Assembly: GCF_018622995.1 (NCBI RefSeq)
Contig: NZ_CP076022.1
Span: 558,001-622,000, forward strand
Source: Arthrobacter jiangjiafuii
Lineage (GTDB): Bacteria > Actinomycetota > Actinomycetes > Actinomycetales > Micrococcaceae
DNA: 64,000 nt
Reading direction: 5' to 3'
Shown: piece after piece, positions 19,113 through 27,185 of the stretch
Position numbering within the stretch: position 1 is the first letter of the stretch
How the letters are laid out: each line of letters opens with the position of its first letter
Translations under genes and position numbers: made by a program
The notes under the pieces: generated by a model
The model's input: only the letters and a program-made list of their open reading frames with translations
Databases searched by the model: none
Told to the model about the DNA's origin: nothing

Positions 19113-20236
19113 GAGTGGCTGATGACGTAGTCGATGCAGTTCAGCAGCGCGCTGACGTCGTCAGGCTCAATGGCCACGAAGGTGGCGATGCGCAGCTGGT
19201 TGCGGCCGAGCTTGCGGTAGGGCTCGACGTCCACGACGCCGTTGGCGCGCAGGGTCTTGGCGATGGCTGCCGCATCAATGCTGTCGTCAAAGTCGATGGT
19301 GGCGATGACGTTGGAGCGGTCCTCGGGGCGGGCAACAAACGGTGTGGCCACGTCGGAGGCCTCGGCCCAGGCATAGATCCGGCCGGCCGAGTCTGCCGTG
19401 CGGCCCGTGGCGAAGTCCAGCCCGCCGTTGGCATTGAGCCATTGCACCTGGGCGTCCAGGGTCACGAGCGTGGACAGCGACGGCGTGTTGTACGTCTGGT
19501 TCAGCCGGGAGTTGTCGATGGCCGTCTGCAGGTTCAGGAAATCCGGAATCCAGCGGTCCGAAGCGTTGATCCGCGCTGCCCGCTCCAGCGCTGCGGGAGA
19601 GAACATCCCCAGCCACAGGCCGCCGTCGGACGCGAAGTTCTTCTGCGGCGCAAAGTAATAGACATCGGACTCGGCCAGGTCCACGTCCAGTCCACCGGCA
19701 GCAGAGGTGGCGTCAACCAGCACCAGGGAACCGGCGTCGGCTCCCTGTACCCGCTGCACCGGAGCTGCAACGCCGGTGGAGGTTTCATTCTGCGGCCAGG
19801 CGTAGACGTCGACTCCGGCCTCGGCCACCGGCTGCGGGCGGGTGCCCGGCTCGGCCTTGATGATGGAGGACGCCGCGAGGAAGGGCGCCTTGTTGGTGGC
19901 TGCGGCGAACTTGGAACCAAACTCGCCGAAGGACAGGTGCTGTGCCTTGTCCTGGACCAGGCCGAAGGAGGCCACGTCCCAGAAAGCGGTGGAGCCGCCG
20001 ACGCCGAGAACAACTTCATAACCCTCGGGGGCACGGAAGAAGTCGGAGAGCCCCTGGCGGATACTGCCTACCAGGTTGCGGACCGGTGCCTGCCGGTGCG
20101 AGGTGCCCAGGAGGGTGCTGCCGGCACGGGAGAGGGCCTCCATCTGCTCCGGACGTACCTTCGAGGGGCCGGCGCCAAATCTTCCGTCCTTCGGAAGCAG
20201 GTTGGCGGGAATCTTCAGTGCGGGGGCATCGCCCAT
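19109..20236 (-). CDS. serC: Phosphoserine aminotransferase
   Basis: SerC converts 3-phosphohydroxypyruvate and glutamate to phosphoserine and 2-oxoglutarate in serine synthesis, and also serves pyridoxal phosphate synthesis. The protein has 375 residues and belongs to the mycobacterial-type group. The PLP-binding lysine is Lys199 in YYFAPQKNFASDGG. Upstream GVGGSTAFWD and VDATSAAGGLDVD form the cofactor pocket. ATG 20236 is chosen because GGAG lies eight bases upstream and residues before it are not family-like. The coding sequence is complete, but an IS481 element abuts its stop codon and displaces any native downstream terminator. Confidence 0.96.
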   Translation of the reverse strand: MGDAPALKIPANLLPKDGRFGAGPSKVRPEQMEALSRAGSTLLGTSHRQAPVRNLVGSIRQGLSDFFRAPEGYEVVLGVGGSTAFWDVASFGLVQDKAQHLSFGEFGSKFAAATNKAPFLAASSIIKAEPGTRPQPVAEAGVDVYAWPQNETSTGVAAPVQRVQGADAGSLVLVDATSAAGGLDVDLAESDVYYFAPQKNFASDGGLWLGMFSPAALERAARINASDRWIPDFLNLQTAIDNSRLNQTYNTPSLSTLVTLDAQVQWLNANGGLDFATGRTADSAGRIYAWAEASDVATPFVARPEDRSNVIATIDFDDSIDAAAIAKTLRANGVVDVEPYRKLGRNQLRIATFVAIEPDDVSALLNCIDYVISHS

Positions 20237-20464
20237 GTGTATCGCTCCAAGAGGTTGGCAGAGTGCTCTGGTGTGCCTTTCCATTCTGCCCCAATGCCCC
20301 TGCGGCCAGCCATTCGTTAAGCCGCGGGACAGGACAGACGGCTTACGGCAGGGAATTATCCGCACCCCGAAGGGATGGGCTAACGTAAGGGCAGTAATGA
20401 CCTGTGGCGGCGGCGTCCGCCGTTTGTTCTCATGATCCGCACGAGTACAGAGGAGCGGCCTGCC

Positions 20465-21163
20465 ATGACGGACCTGATCGACACCACCGAGATGTACCTG
20501 CGCACCATCCTGGAGCTCGAAGAAGAGAATATCGTCGCTCTGCGGGCACGCATCGCCGAACGGCTGCGCCATTCAGGGCCCACGGTGTCGCAGACGGTCG
20601 GGCGCATGGAACGTGACGGCCTGGTGGTGGTGTCGGGGAACCGGCACCTGGAGCTGACCGAGCTGGGCCGGCGGCGTGCCACGGAAGTGATGCGCAAGCA
20701 CCGGCTGGCCGAACGCCTCCTGTCCGACGTCATCGGCCTGGACTGGGCCTACGTCCACGAAGAAGCCTGCCGCTGGGAACATGTGATGAGCGAGCGGGTG
20801 GAGCGCCGGCTCTACGAGCTGCTGGGGCATCCCACCGAGTCGCCGTACGGCAACCCCATCCCCGGACTCGAATCCCTCGGCGGGGCGCCCGCCGAGCTGT
20901 TCCACCACGGAGTCACCAACCTCGTGGCAGCCGTGGCAGCAGTGGAACCCGGAACGAAGCTGAAGCTGGTCCGCCTCGCCGAGCCGGTCCAGGTGGAGCC
21001 CGAGCTGCTGGGGCAGCTCGATGAGGCCGGGCTGCATCCCGGAGCCATCATGAGCGCGGAAGTGGTGGCCGGCTACATCTCGGTCCGGGTTCCTGGCTAC
21101 GAAGGTGCCCTGGAACTGCCGCCCGAGGTGGCCGCGCACGTCTTTGTTTCCACCGTTGGGTAA
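20465..21163 (+). CDS. dtxR: DtxR/IdeR-family iron-dependent repressor
   Basis: This 232-residue regulator closely follows diphtheria DtxR: TDLIDTTEMYLRTILELEEE, a winged helix with ERLRHSGPTVSQTVGRMERDGL, then a dimerisation and metal-binding domain with MRKHRLAERLL and EEACRWEHVMSE, including conserved His and Cys ligands. A C-terminal SH3-like domain follows from ~150. DtxR with Fe(II) represses siderophore and iron-uptake genes. ATG 20465 is chosen over the upstream in-frame ATG because GAGGAG precedes it and the N-terminus matches the family. It is divergent from serC. No DtxR box was identified elsewhere in the window. Confidence 0.94.
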   Translation: MTDLIDTTEMYLRTILELEEENIVALRARIAERLRHSGPTVSQTVGRMERDGLVVVSGNRHLELTELGRRRATEVMRKHRLAERLLSDVIGLDWAYVHEEACRWEHVMSERVERRLYELLGHPTESPYGNPIPGLESLGGAPAELFHHGVTNLVAAVAAVEPGTKLKLVRLAEPVQVEPELLGQLDEAGLHPGAIMSAEVVAGYISVRVPGYEGALELPPEVAAHVFVSTVG

Positions 21164-21237
21164 CGGAATGGTCTCTTTTGCACGTTTTCCCCTATAGTGT
21201 CTAACTGACGCTGAAATAACACCGTTATCCGGGCCTT

Positions 21238-21430
21238 ACGCCGAACCCTGCCACTGGCCCGGAATTGCAAACATCAGGCAGGGGCGGAGGACCCATCATT
21301 TGGCAGCTGAGGCTGCCTTGGGGTGAAGCCTCCAGCATCATCACCGGCCGCGCCTTGTGCGTGTGGCCTGGGGTGAGTATGGGGCCGAGTTTTCTCTACT
21401 CGAATCCGACAGCTAACTTCGTAGGCATAT
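21238..21430 (+). promoter_or_regulatory. Cyclic di-AMP (ydaO-yuaA) riboswitch 1
   Basis: This leader carries the class signature: GGCAGGGGCGGAGGACCCA at ~21276, GGGGTGAAGCC at ~21320 and the near-invariant 3' block AATCCGACAGC...TTCGTAGGC ending at 21426. The riboswitch binds cyclic di-AMP and in actinobacteria typically turns off cell-wall hydrolase genes. It ends about 15 bases before the M23 peptidase start, leaving AGAGAGG as ribosome site. Boundaries are approximate. Confidence 0.85.
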
Positions 21431-21444
21431 GAGAGAGGTACAAC

Positions 21445-22218
21445 TTGTCGAAGCATGCTGCCCCGGGCAGGCGCCGCGCGTCCGCTCCGGCCACGGCTCC
21501 ACGCCCGCGGGCTTCCCAGGCCTCGGGGCGCCGCGCCGCCGTACCCGTGAAATCCCGTTCCCTCGGTGGTGCCGCGCAGAAGGTCGCCATTGGCGCCGCC
21601 ACCTCGGGGCTGATCCTCACCGCCGCACTACCCACGACCGCCGCAGTCAGCGAGCCGCCCGAGGATATGCAGCCCACTGCCGTGGAGGAACCCGTTGTCA
21701 CGGTGGATCCCAACGCCAGTGTCGACTTTGAGCGCGCCGCCCTCAGCAGTGCCTTTGATCCGGATGCCAAGCTGCGCCAGGTTGTCGTTGCTGCGGGATC
21801 CGAAGTGGCAGCCGGGGCAGCCAAGGGCACGCTGGCCACGCCTCTCTCCTCCGACCTGGTCCAGACCTCGGGCTTCGGCTACCGGGTCAGCCCGATCACC
21901 GGGACCGCAGGAGAACTGCACCGCGGCCAGGACTTCGCCGCCGCGTGCGGTACAGAGGTCACCGCAGCAGCTTCCGGAACCGTCACCGAAGCCGGCTGGC
22001 ACAGCTTCGGCGGCGGCAACCGCATTGTCGTGGACCACGGCAACGGCGTGGAGACGACCTACAACCACTTGTCCGCGCTGGGCGTGGCTGTGGGCGCAAC
22101 AGTTGAGCGCGGAGACCTGCTCGGAGCCAGCGGCAGCACCGGCGCCTCAACCGGCTGCCACCTGCACTTTGAAGTCATGGTTAACGGCGAAGTTGTGGAC
22201 CCGCTCGGCTGGTTGTAA
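21445..22218 (+). CDS. Secreted M23-family metallopeptidase
   Basis: This 257-residue protein starts at TTG 21445, eight bases after AGAGAGG. A long basic N-terminus (~1-46) precedes a hydrophobic signal helix (KVAIGAATSGLILTAALPTTA), so it is exported. The catalytic domain starts near residue 135. The zinc ligands and active site are visible: His159-x3-Asp163 (HRGQD), His208 (YNHLSALG) and the HxH pair His239/His241 (GCHLHFEV). M23 enzymes cut peptidoglycan cross-bridges. A c-di-AMP riboswitch lies immediately upstream, tying it to wall and osmotic homeostasis. Confidence 0.92.
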   Translation: MSKHAAPGRRRASAPATAPRPRASQASGRRAAVPVKSRSLGGAAQKVAIGAATSGLILTAALPTTAAVSEPPEDMQPTAVEEPVVTVDPNASVDFERAALSSAFDPDAKLRQVVVAAGSEVAAGAAKGTLATPLSSDLVQTSGFGYRVSPITGTAGELHRGQDFAAACGTEVTAAASGTVTEAGWHSFGGGNRIVVDHGNGVETTYNHLSALGVAVGATVERGDLLGASGSTGASTGCHLHFEVMVNGEVVDPLGWL

Positions 22219-22321
22219 CCGCACGACAACCATTCCGTGACCGGAACGTGACATATCGGCATTCTTGTTGTACGCTCATCCTCGTGCCTGATCGGCCTAA
22301 AGGTCAGACACCTTCGAACAG

Positions 22322-22490
22322 ATCGCCGAGCTCTGCCACTGTTTGAAGTCCGTTCGCAAAATCGCATGGCAGAGGCGGGGGAACCACATTCGGGTTTCGC
22401 AAGAAGCCCTAGGGGTTAAGTTGCTTGGACCTTTTGGTCCGGCAGCCGGGTGACTCCCATCCGAATCCGACAGCTCACCTCGTAGGCATT
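22322..22490 (+). promoter_or_regulatory. Cyclic di-AMP (ydaO-yuaA) riboswitch 2
   Basis: This is a second copy of the same class: CTCTGCCACTG near 22330, GGCAGAGGCGGGGGAACCA near 22370-22388, GGGGTTAAG near 22415 and the 3' block AATCCGACAGC...CTCGTAGGC ending at 22487. It ends about 19 bases before the next start codon (GTG 22506), with GGGAGAGG between. It likely controls both NlpC-like genes downstream. Boundaries are approximate. Confidence 0.85.
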
Positions 22491-22505
22491 GGGAGAGGCA
22501 AACTT

Positions 22506-23306
22506 GTGTCATCAGTAGCTCACGGCCGCCGTCGCGCGGCCACCGTCCAGACGAGCCCCATTTCAGCTCTATCCCGGGCCGTCACCTCCAACGTTGGAAC
22601 CATGGGCCGCCAGGCCGCCGTGGTCGTCGCCGCTTCCGGCCTCGTCCTGGCAGCGGGCCTGCCCGCCCAGGCAGCCGTCAGCACCGACCGCCAGGCCCTC
22701 GACGCCACGCCGCTCAGCGCCGTGACCGCCGCCGGAACGGTTACCGTCTCCGCGCAGGCACCGTTCGAGCTCGCCACCCTTGAAGCCGTCTCCTCCGTTT
22801 CGGGTGCAGAGCAGCGCGCCCAGATCGCAGCCGAGGAAGCAGCAGCAGTCGAAGCTGAGGCCGCGGCAGTAGTCGCAGCCCAGGCCGAGCAGGCAGCTGC
22901 CGTTACGGTTGCCCAGAGCGCCCCCGCCGCAGCCACCGCCGCGCCGGCCGCCAGCACAACCGCCGCTGTTGCAGCTCCCGCCGCCGACGTATCCGCCAGC
23001 GGATACGGCGCCGCCCTTGTCGCCGCCGCCTACGGCCAGCTTGGCGTTGCCCAGGACTGCACCGCCATGGTCGAGAAGGCACTGCGCTCCATCGGCAAGT
23101 CCGTCGGAGACCTCGCCCCGGGCCAGTTCTTCGCTTACGGCTCCGTTGTCGGCTCCCCGCAGCCCGGCGACCTCGTCATCACCGGCGGTCACGTAGCCAT
23201 CTACGTCGGCAACGGCCAGGTCATCAGCGGTGGCCTCAACGGCATGAACACCGGCCTGCACAGCCTCTCCGACCTGCCGGGCGCCAGCTTCGTCCGTGTC
23301 AACTAA
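22506..23306 (+). CDS. Secreted NlpC/P60-like protein, divergent
   Basis: This 266-residue protein starts at GTG 22506 after GGGAGAGG. A signal region (GTMGRQAAVVVAASGLVLAAGLPAQA, ~31-56) is followed by a ~100-residue Ala/Glu/Val-rich linker. The C-terminal domain (~165-266) resembles NlpC/P60 cysteine peptidases, with the candidate nucleophile Cys185 in AQDCTAMV and His229 in GDLVITGGHVAIYVGNGQVI. The usual D-C-S-G is D-C-T-A here, and a third catalytic residue is not obvious. A role in peptidoglycan remodelling is inferred from the fold, secretion and riboswitch. It shares an identical signal core with the next gene. Confidence 0.85.
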   Translation: MSSVAHGRRRAATVQTSPISALSRAVTSNVGTMGRQAAVVVAASGLVLAAGLPAQAAVSTDRQALDATPLSAVTAAGTVTVSAQAPFELATLEAVSSVSGAEQRAQIAAEEAAAVEAEAAAVVAAQAEQAAAVTVAQSAPAAATAAPAASTTAAVAAPAADVSASGYGAALVAAAYGQLGVAQDCTAMVEKALRSIGKSVGDLAPGQFFAYGSVVGSPQPGDLVITGGHVAIYVGNGQVISGGLNGMNTGLHSLSDLPGASFVRVN

Positions 23307-23337
23307 GACAACTTGTAGATAACGGAGAAGCCCCAGC

Positions 23338-24114
23338 ATGTCATCGACAATTGAGCGCGCCCGCCACCGGGCGCCGGTGGAACGCACCGCCCCGCTGAGC
23401 GCACTGGCCCAGGCCGTGTCCGCCAACGCAGGAACCATGGGCCGCCAGGCCGCCGTCGTCGTTGCCGCTTCAGGACTTGTCCTGAGCAGTGGCGTCGCCG
23501 CCAACGCTGCCGGCACCGACGTCGTCCGCGACGTCCAGACCAGCACGCTGGATCTGTCCAAGGCAGCACCGCTGACGGTTCCGGCCAACGTGGAACTGAA
23601 CTTCGACCGCCCGGCCACAGCCGGTGTCATCGCCGGTTACGAAGCTCCGGAGCCCGAAGTTGAGCTGGCCCCCCAGGGCGAGACGGTTGCCACCCAGCAG
23701 ACCCCGGACGCCCCCGCCGCAGCGCAGGCTGCCCCGGCCGGTATGGAGCGGACGTCTGCTGTGCAGGCTGCCCCGGCAGCATCGTCCGGCACGGCTGCCA
23801 TCATCGCCGCAGCCGCCCTCGCCCAGCTGGGCGTCGGCCAGGACTGCACAATGCTGGTCACCAATGCGCTGGCAGCTGCAGGCATCAACTTCCACGACTG
23901 GCCTGCCGGCTACCTGTCCCTGGGCAGCACCGTGAGCGCCTCCCAGGCCGTTCCCGGCGACCTGATCTACTACGCCGACGGCGGCATGGGCCTGGCCCAC
24001 ATTGCCGTCTACATCGGCAACGGACAGGCTGTCCACGGCGGCTTCAACGGCGGGTCCACGGTTGTGGCACCGGCCGAGCTCGGCTCCGGCGGCGTCTACA
24101 TCCGCGTCGGCTAA
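23338..24114 (+). CDS. Secreted NlpC/P60-like protein, paralog of the upstream gene
   Basis: This 258-residue protein starts 31 bases after its paralog, so it is probably in the same riboswitch-controlled operon. The signal region contains GTMGRQAAVVVAASGLVL, identical to the upstream protein. A Pro/Ala/Gln-rich linker leads to an NlpC/P60-like domain (~150-258) with Cys170 (GQDCTMLVTNAL) and His221 (GLAHIAVYIGNGQAVHGG). As in the paralog, D-C-T replaces D-C-S. Tandem duplication followed by divergence of the linker is inferred. A terminator hairpin follows. Confidence 0.87.
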   Translation: MSSTIERARHRAPVERTAPLSALAQAVSANAGTMGRQAAVVVAASGLVLSSGVAANAAGTDVVRDVQTSTLDLSKAAPLTVPANVELNFDRPATAGVIAGYEAPEPEVELAPQGETVATQQTPDAPAAAQAAPAGMERTSAVQAAPAASSGTAAIIAAAALAQLGVGQDCTMLVTNALAAAGINFHDWPAGYLSLGSTVSASQAVPGDLIYYADGGMGLAHIAVYIGNGQAVHGGFNGGSTVVAPAELGSGGVYIRVG

Positions 24115-24153
24115 CAGCCTCCAACGCTTCCCCGCCGGATTTCCGGCGCCAGT

Positions 24154-24183
24154 CAAGGGTTCCTCCTTCGGGAGGGGCCCTTG
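24154..24183 (+). terminator. Terminator of the NlpC-like operon
   Basis: A 13-base stem closed by a TTCG tetraloop (left arm starts CAAGGG, right arm ends CCCTTG) with one internal mismatch region lies 40 bases after the stop codon. It probably ends the riboswitch-controlled transcript. Confidence 0.75.
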
Positions 24184-24324
24184 GCTGCGTTAAAACCGCG
24201 GTCATCGTGAAAAATGGCGCATACCCGCAACGGGGCATACTCTTTTCCATAGATCATCCGAAGTGTCGTCCTCCGTCGGCGGGCAGCTTCCCGCCACCGG
24301 AGGCGCAGGCGAAGAGGATTCTGC

Positions 24325-24825
24325 ATGCGTACTCTCGTTCTGAACGCAGGCTACGAGCCGTTGGCCGTGGTGACCTTTCGCCGTGCACTGGTACTTGTCC
24401 TGGCCGGCAAGGCCAGCGTGATTGCCGAGGCCGGGGACCCGGTGGTCGGGCCCACGGAGATTCTGCCGCGGCCCTCCGTGATCCTGCTGCACCGGTACGT
24501 GAAGATTCCGTACCGGGAGGGCACCGCTGCCACCCGCCGCGGGGTCCTGCGCCGGGACGGGCACCAGTGCGCCTACTGCGGCAAGGCGGCCTCAACTGTT
24601 GACCATGTGCTGCCTAAATCCCGGGGCGGAGCCGACAGCTGGGAGAACCTGGTGGCCTGCTGCCTGCGCTGCAACAACGCCAAGGGGGACAGGACCCTGA
24701 GCCAGCTCGGCTGGCAGCTGCGGATCCTCCCGCAACCGCCGCACGGAGCGCGCTGGCAGATCCGGGAGCTGGAGCGGCCGGCGCCGCAATGGAACCAGTT
24801 CCTCGATGCCGGTACTGCAGCCTGA
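24325..24825 (+). CDS. HNH endonuclease family protein
   Basis: This 166-residue protein has an N-terminal ~70-residue domain (MRTLVLNAGYEPLAVVTFRRAL) typical of actinobacterial HNH proteins. The HNH/zinc module contains Cys82-x2-Cys85, Asp93-His94 (VDHVLPKSRGG), Asn108 and Cys113-x2-Cys116 (CLRCNNAKGDRT). All metal and zinc ligands are present, so nuclease activity is plausible. This subgroup is widespread and chromosomal; no methylase or toxin partner is nearby. Its TGA overlaps the ATG of mobA by one base, suggesting translational coupling whose meaning is unclear. Confidence 0.92.
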   Translation: MRTLVLNAGYEPLAVVTFRRALVLVLAGKASVIAEAGDPVVGPTEILPRPSVILLHRYVKIPYREGTAATRRGVLRRDGHQCAYCGKAASTVDHVLPKSRGGADSWENLVACCLRCNNAKGDRTLSQLGWQLRILPQPPHGARWQIRELERPAPQWNQFLDAGTAA

Positions 24826-25523
24826 TGCCATCTGCCAGTGATGCAGGACCCTCCTTTAATGCCGTCATCCTGGCTGGCGGACGTTCCTCCCGGCTGGGCG
24901 GCCGGCCCAAGGCACTGCTGCAGGCATCCGGCCGAACCCTGCTGGCCGGCACGCTGGCAGCCGCCTCAGGCGCCGCGGCATGCGCCGTCGCCGGGCCACC
25001 CGGGCTCGCCGGCCTGACCGCCGCCGCTGAAGCGTCCCGCTCTCGGATCCTGCTGGTGCGGGAGGACCCGCCTTTTGCCGGCCCAGCCGCGGGCGTGGCC
25101 GCCGGGCTGGCGGCGCTGAGCCGGCTGGACACTGCGGAGGGACGCATTAGCCCGGATTGGACGCTGGTCCTGGCGTGCGACATGCCCTTCATCGCCGGTG
25201 CAGTTGAAAGGCTGCTCGCCGCGGCCCGGGCGGATGAGGACGCCGCGCCGCATTCGCTCCTGGCCGTTGACGGGACGGGGCAGGCACAGCCGCTGGCGGG
25301 GCTGTACCGGACCGGGGCGCTGACCGAAGCCATCGCTGCCGCCGACGGGACCGGCGGGCTGCGGAACCTCGCGATGCGGAGGCTTCTTGCTAGGGTGCAA
25401 TGGAAGGACGTTGCGGTGCCGGCTCACAGCACAGCCGACATAGACACCTGGGAAGATGCCAGCCGCTGGTCGGTAGCGGCGCCCGCTGCCGAAGACCAGC
25501 AGGGACCTGCAGCGTCCAACTGA
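24825..25523 (+). CDS. mobA: Molybdenum cofactor guanylyltransferase (MobA-like)
   Basis: This 232-residue nucleotidyltransferase attaches GMP to molybdopterin. The N-terminal GTP-binding signature LAGGRSSRLGGRPK spans ~16-29, and LACDMPF supplies the metal-binding Asp. ATG 24825 overlaps the HNH stop by one base and gives a family-like N-terminus. A longer in-frame ATG at 24789 lies inside the HNH gene and is less likely. It is followed by DUF6457 and moeA, so the operon context supports a molybdenum cofactor role rather than another sugar-nucleotide transferase. Confidence 0.88.
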   Translation: MPSASDAGPSFNAVILAGGRSSRLGGRPKALLQASGRTLLAGTLAAASGAAACAVAGPPGLAGLTAAAEASRSRILLVREDPPFAGPAAGVAAGLAALSRLDTAEGRISPDWTLVLACDMPFIAGAVERLLAAARADEDAAPHSLLAVDGTGQAQPLAGLYRTGALTEAIAAADGTGGLRNLAMRRLLARVQWKDVAVPAHSTADIDTWEDASRWSVAAPAAEDQQGPAASN

Positions 25524-25550
25524 AGGCCCGCAATCAAGGAGTGCAGAAAC

Positions 25551-25844
25551 ATGGTCAGCCAAGAGGAAGAACTTCAAGCGTGGTGCGCAAGGCTGCTCAC
25601 CGCGCTGGAGCTGGACGGAACAACAGTTGATATTGGTGCCGTCCTGAAGCTGGCCGGCGTCGCGGCTCATTCCGTGGTCCGCCCCGCTGCGCCGCTGACT
25701 ACGTATGTCGCCGGATTCGCTGCAGGCCTGGCGGCGGGCAGCGGGCAGGCTGACGACGCGGTGGCCATGGGAGCTGCGATGGGGGTTGCTATGCGGGAAT
25801 GCGAAAAGTACGGCGAAAACGGAGGCACCGATGACAAGCGATAA
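25551..25844 (+). CDS. DUF6457 domain-containing protein
   Basis: This 97-residue protein begins SQEEELQAWCARLLTALELDG, continues DIGAVLKLAGVAAHSVVRPAAPLTTYVAGFAAGLAAG and ends charged. This small helical family recurs in actinobacteria with molybdopterin or DNA-binding partners. Here it lies between mobA and moeA and overlaps moeA by 14 bases, which implies co-translation and a role linked to molybdenum cofactor. No catalytic residues are evident; function unknown. Confidence 0.8.
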   Translation: MVSQEEELQAWCARLLTALELDGTTVDIGAVLKLAGVAAHSVVRPAAPLTTYVAGFAAGLAAGSGQADDAVAMGAAMGVAMRECEKYGENGGTDDKR

Positions 25845-27135
25845 TTCCACACCCGTAATCCTCCCCCTTCAGCCCTCGGCGCCTTGGGACCAGGCCAGGA
25901 GCCTGGCCTTTTCGGCTGGCCGCCCGCTGCCGTTTGAGACCGTTCCCCTGCCTGAGGCGCTGGGACAGATCCTGGCTGACGACGTTGCAGCGCTGCAGCC
26001 GGTCCCGCACTACGCGTCCTCGGCAATGGACGGCTGGGCCGTTGCGGGCCCGCCTCCGTGGCAGTTGGTCAGCTACAAGGAACCCGAAACCGCGCGCTGG
26101 CAGATCCACCGGGAATCCGGCCGCCGGCCGCTGCAGCCGGGCCAGGCCGTGCCCATCCTGACCGGAGGGCTTATCCCGGCCGGGGCGCAAAGCGTGCTGC
26201 GCACCGAGTCCGGAATGCTCTCGGGCGCCGGGAAGGGTGCCGGGGACCCGGTCCTGGTCCTGCGCCCGGGCGCCGCAGAGCCTGTGCCAGGGGACCACAT
26301 CCGCCCGGCCGGCGAGGAAGCCGCGGCCGGGGAAACCACCATCGAACGCGGCACCTTACTGAACCCGGCGCACATTGCGCTGGCCGCCGTCTGCGGCCAC
26401 GACACACTGCCGGTGCTCCGCCCCCCGCGCGTCTCGCTGCTGCTCACAGGGGACGAAGTCATTGAGTCAGGGCTGCCGGAATCCGGTCAGGTCAGAGACA
26501 CCTTTGGCCCGCAGCTGCCGCAGTTGGTGACGATGATGGGCGGACGGATCGACGTGGTCCGCCGGCTGTCGGACCGCTATGAGGACGTCAAGGCAGCGCT
26601 GAGCTCCGCAGCCACCGACGAGTCCACCATCGCGATGTCGTCCGGCGACGTCCTGATCACCACGGGCGGCACCGGCCGCTCGGAAGCGGACCACCTGCGC
26701 CAGGTGCTCGAGGATATTGACGCCGAAATGCTGATCGACGGAATCGCCATGCGCCCCGGCCATCCAACCATGCTGGCGCGGCTTCCGGACGGGCGGCTGT
26801 TGGTGGCCCTGCCCGGGAATCCGCTGGCGGCCATGATGGCCGTGTTCACCATCCTTGGACCGCTCCTGGACGCGCTCCGGGGCGCCCCGCTGCCCGCGCC
26901 GCGGCACGTCCTGGTGGGAGTGGACATCGAGCCGCTGCCCGGACGCACCCGGCTGGTTCCCTGCCGGATCAAAAACGGCCGGGCCATGCCCTCTCCGTAC
27001 TACCGGTCCGGCATGCTGCGCGGCCTCGCCGATGCCGATGCCGTGATGGTGATTCCGGAAGCCGGGTGCACCATGGACGAAACGTTGACTGCCCTGCCGC
27101 TGCCGTGGACCGTGCAGCAGCCGCCGTCGCGCTGA
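25831..27135 (+). CDS. moeA: Molybdopterin molybdenumtransferase
   Basis: MoeA inserts molybdate into adenylated molybdopterin. This 434-residue protein has the MoeA N-terminal domain (SSAMDGWAVAG at ~62-72), the central MogA-like domain with TTGGTGRSEADHLR, and the C-terminal beta-barrel. LLTGDEVIE and ALPGNPLAAMM are further landmarks. ATG 25831 is chosen because GGAGG lies five bases upstream; earlier in-frame codons belong to the overlapping DUF6457 gene. It lies in the mobA-DUF6457-moeA-fdhD block. Confidence 0.95.
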   Translation: MTSDNSTPVILPLQPSAPWDQARSLAFSAGRPLPFETVPLPEALGQILADDVAALQPVPHYASSAMDGWAVAGPPPWQLVSYKEPETARWQIHRESGRRPLQPGQAVPILTGGLIPAGAQSVLRTESGMLSGAGKGAGDPVLVLRPGAAEPVPGDHIRPAGEEAAAGETTIERGTLLNPAHIALAAVCGHDTLPVLRPPRVSLLLTGDEVIESGLPESGQVRDTFGPQLPQLVTMMGGRIDVVRRLSDRYEDVKAALSSAATDESTIAMSSGDVLITTGGTGRSEADHLRQVLEDIDAEMLIDGIAMRPGHPTMLARLPDGRLLVALPGNPLAAMMAVFTILGPLLDALRGAPLPAPRHVLVGVDIEPLPGRTRLVPCRIKNGRAMPSPYYRSGMLRGLADADAVMVIPEAGCTMDETLTALPLPWTVQQPPSR

Positions 27136-27185
27136 GGACAGCGCTTCCGCTAACCTCGAAGAACGACGCAAGACGAGGGGACGGC

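Noticed and set aside
19109-20572. Longer serC frame starting at 20572
   Set aside because: The extra 112 residues are not family-like and cross into the dtxR coding region; ATG 20236 has a good ribosome site.
21429-21731. Alternative 100-codon frame at the M23 start
   Set aside because: It overlaps the riboswitch end and M23 signal peptide in another frame; the M23 domain is clear.
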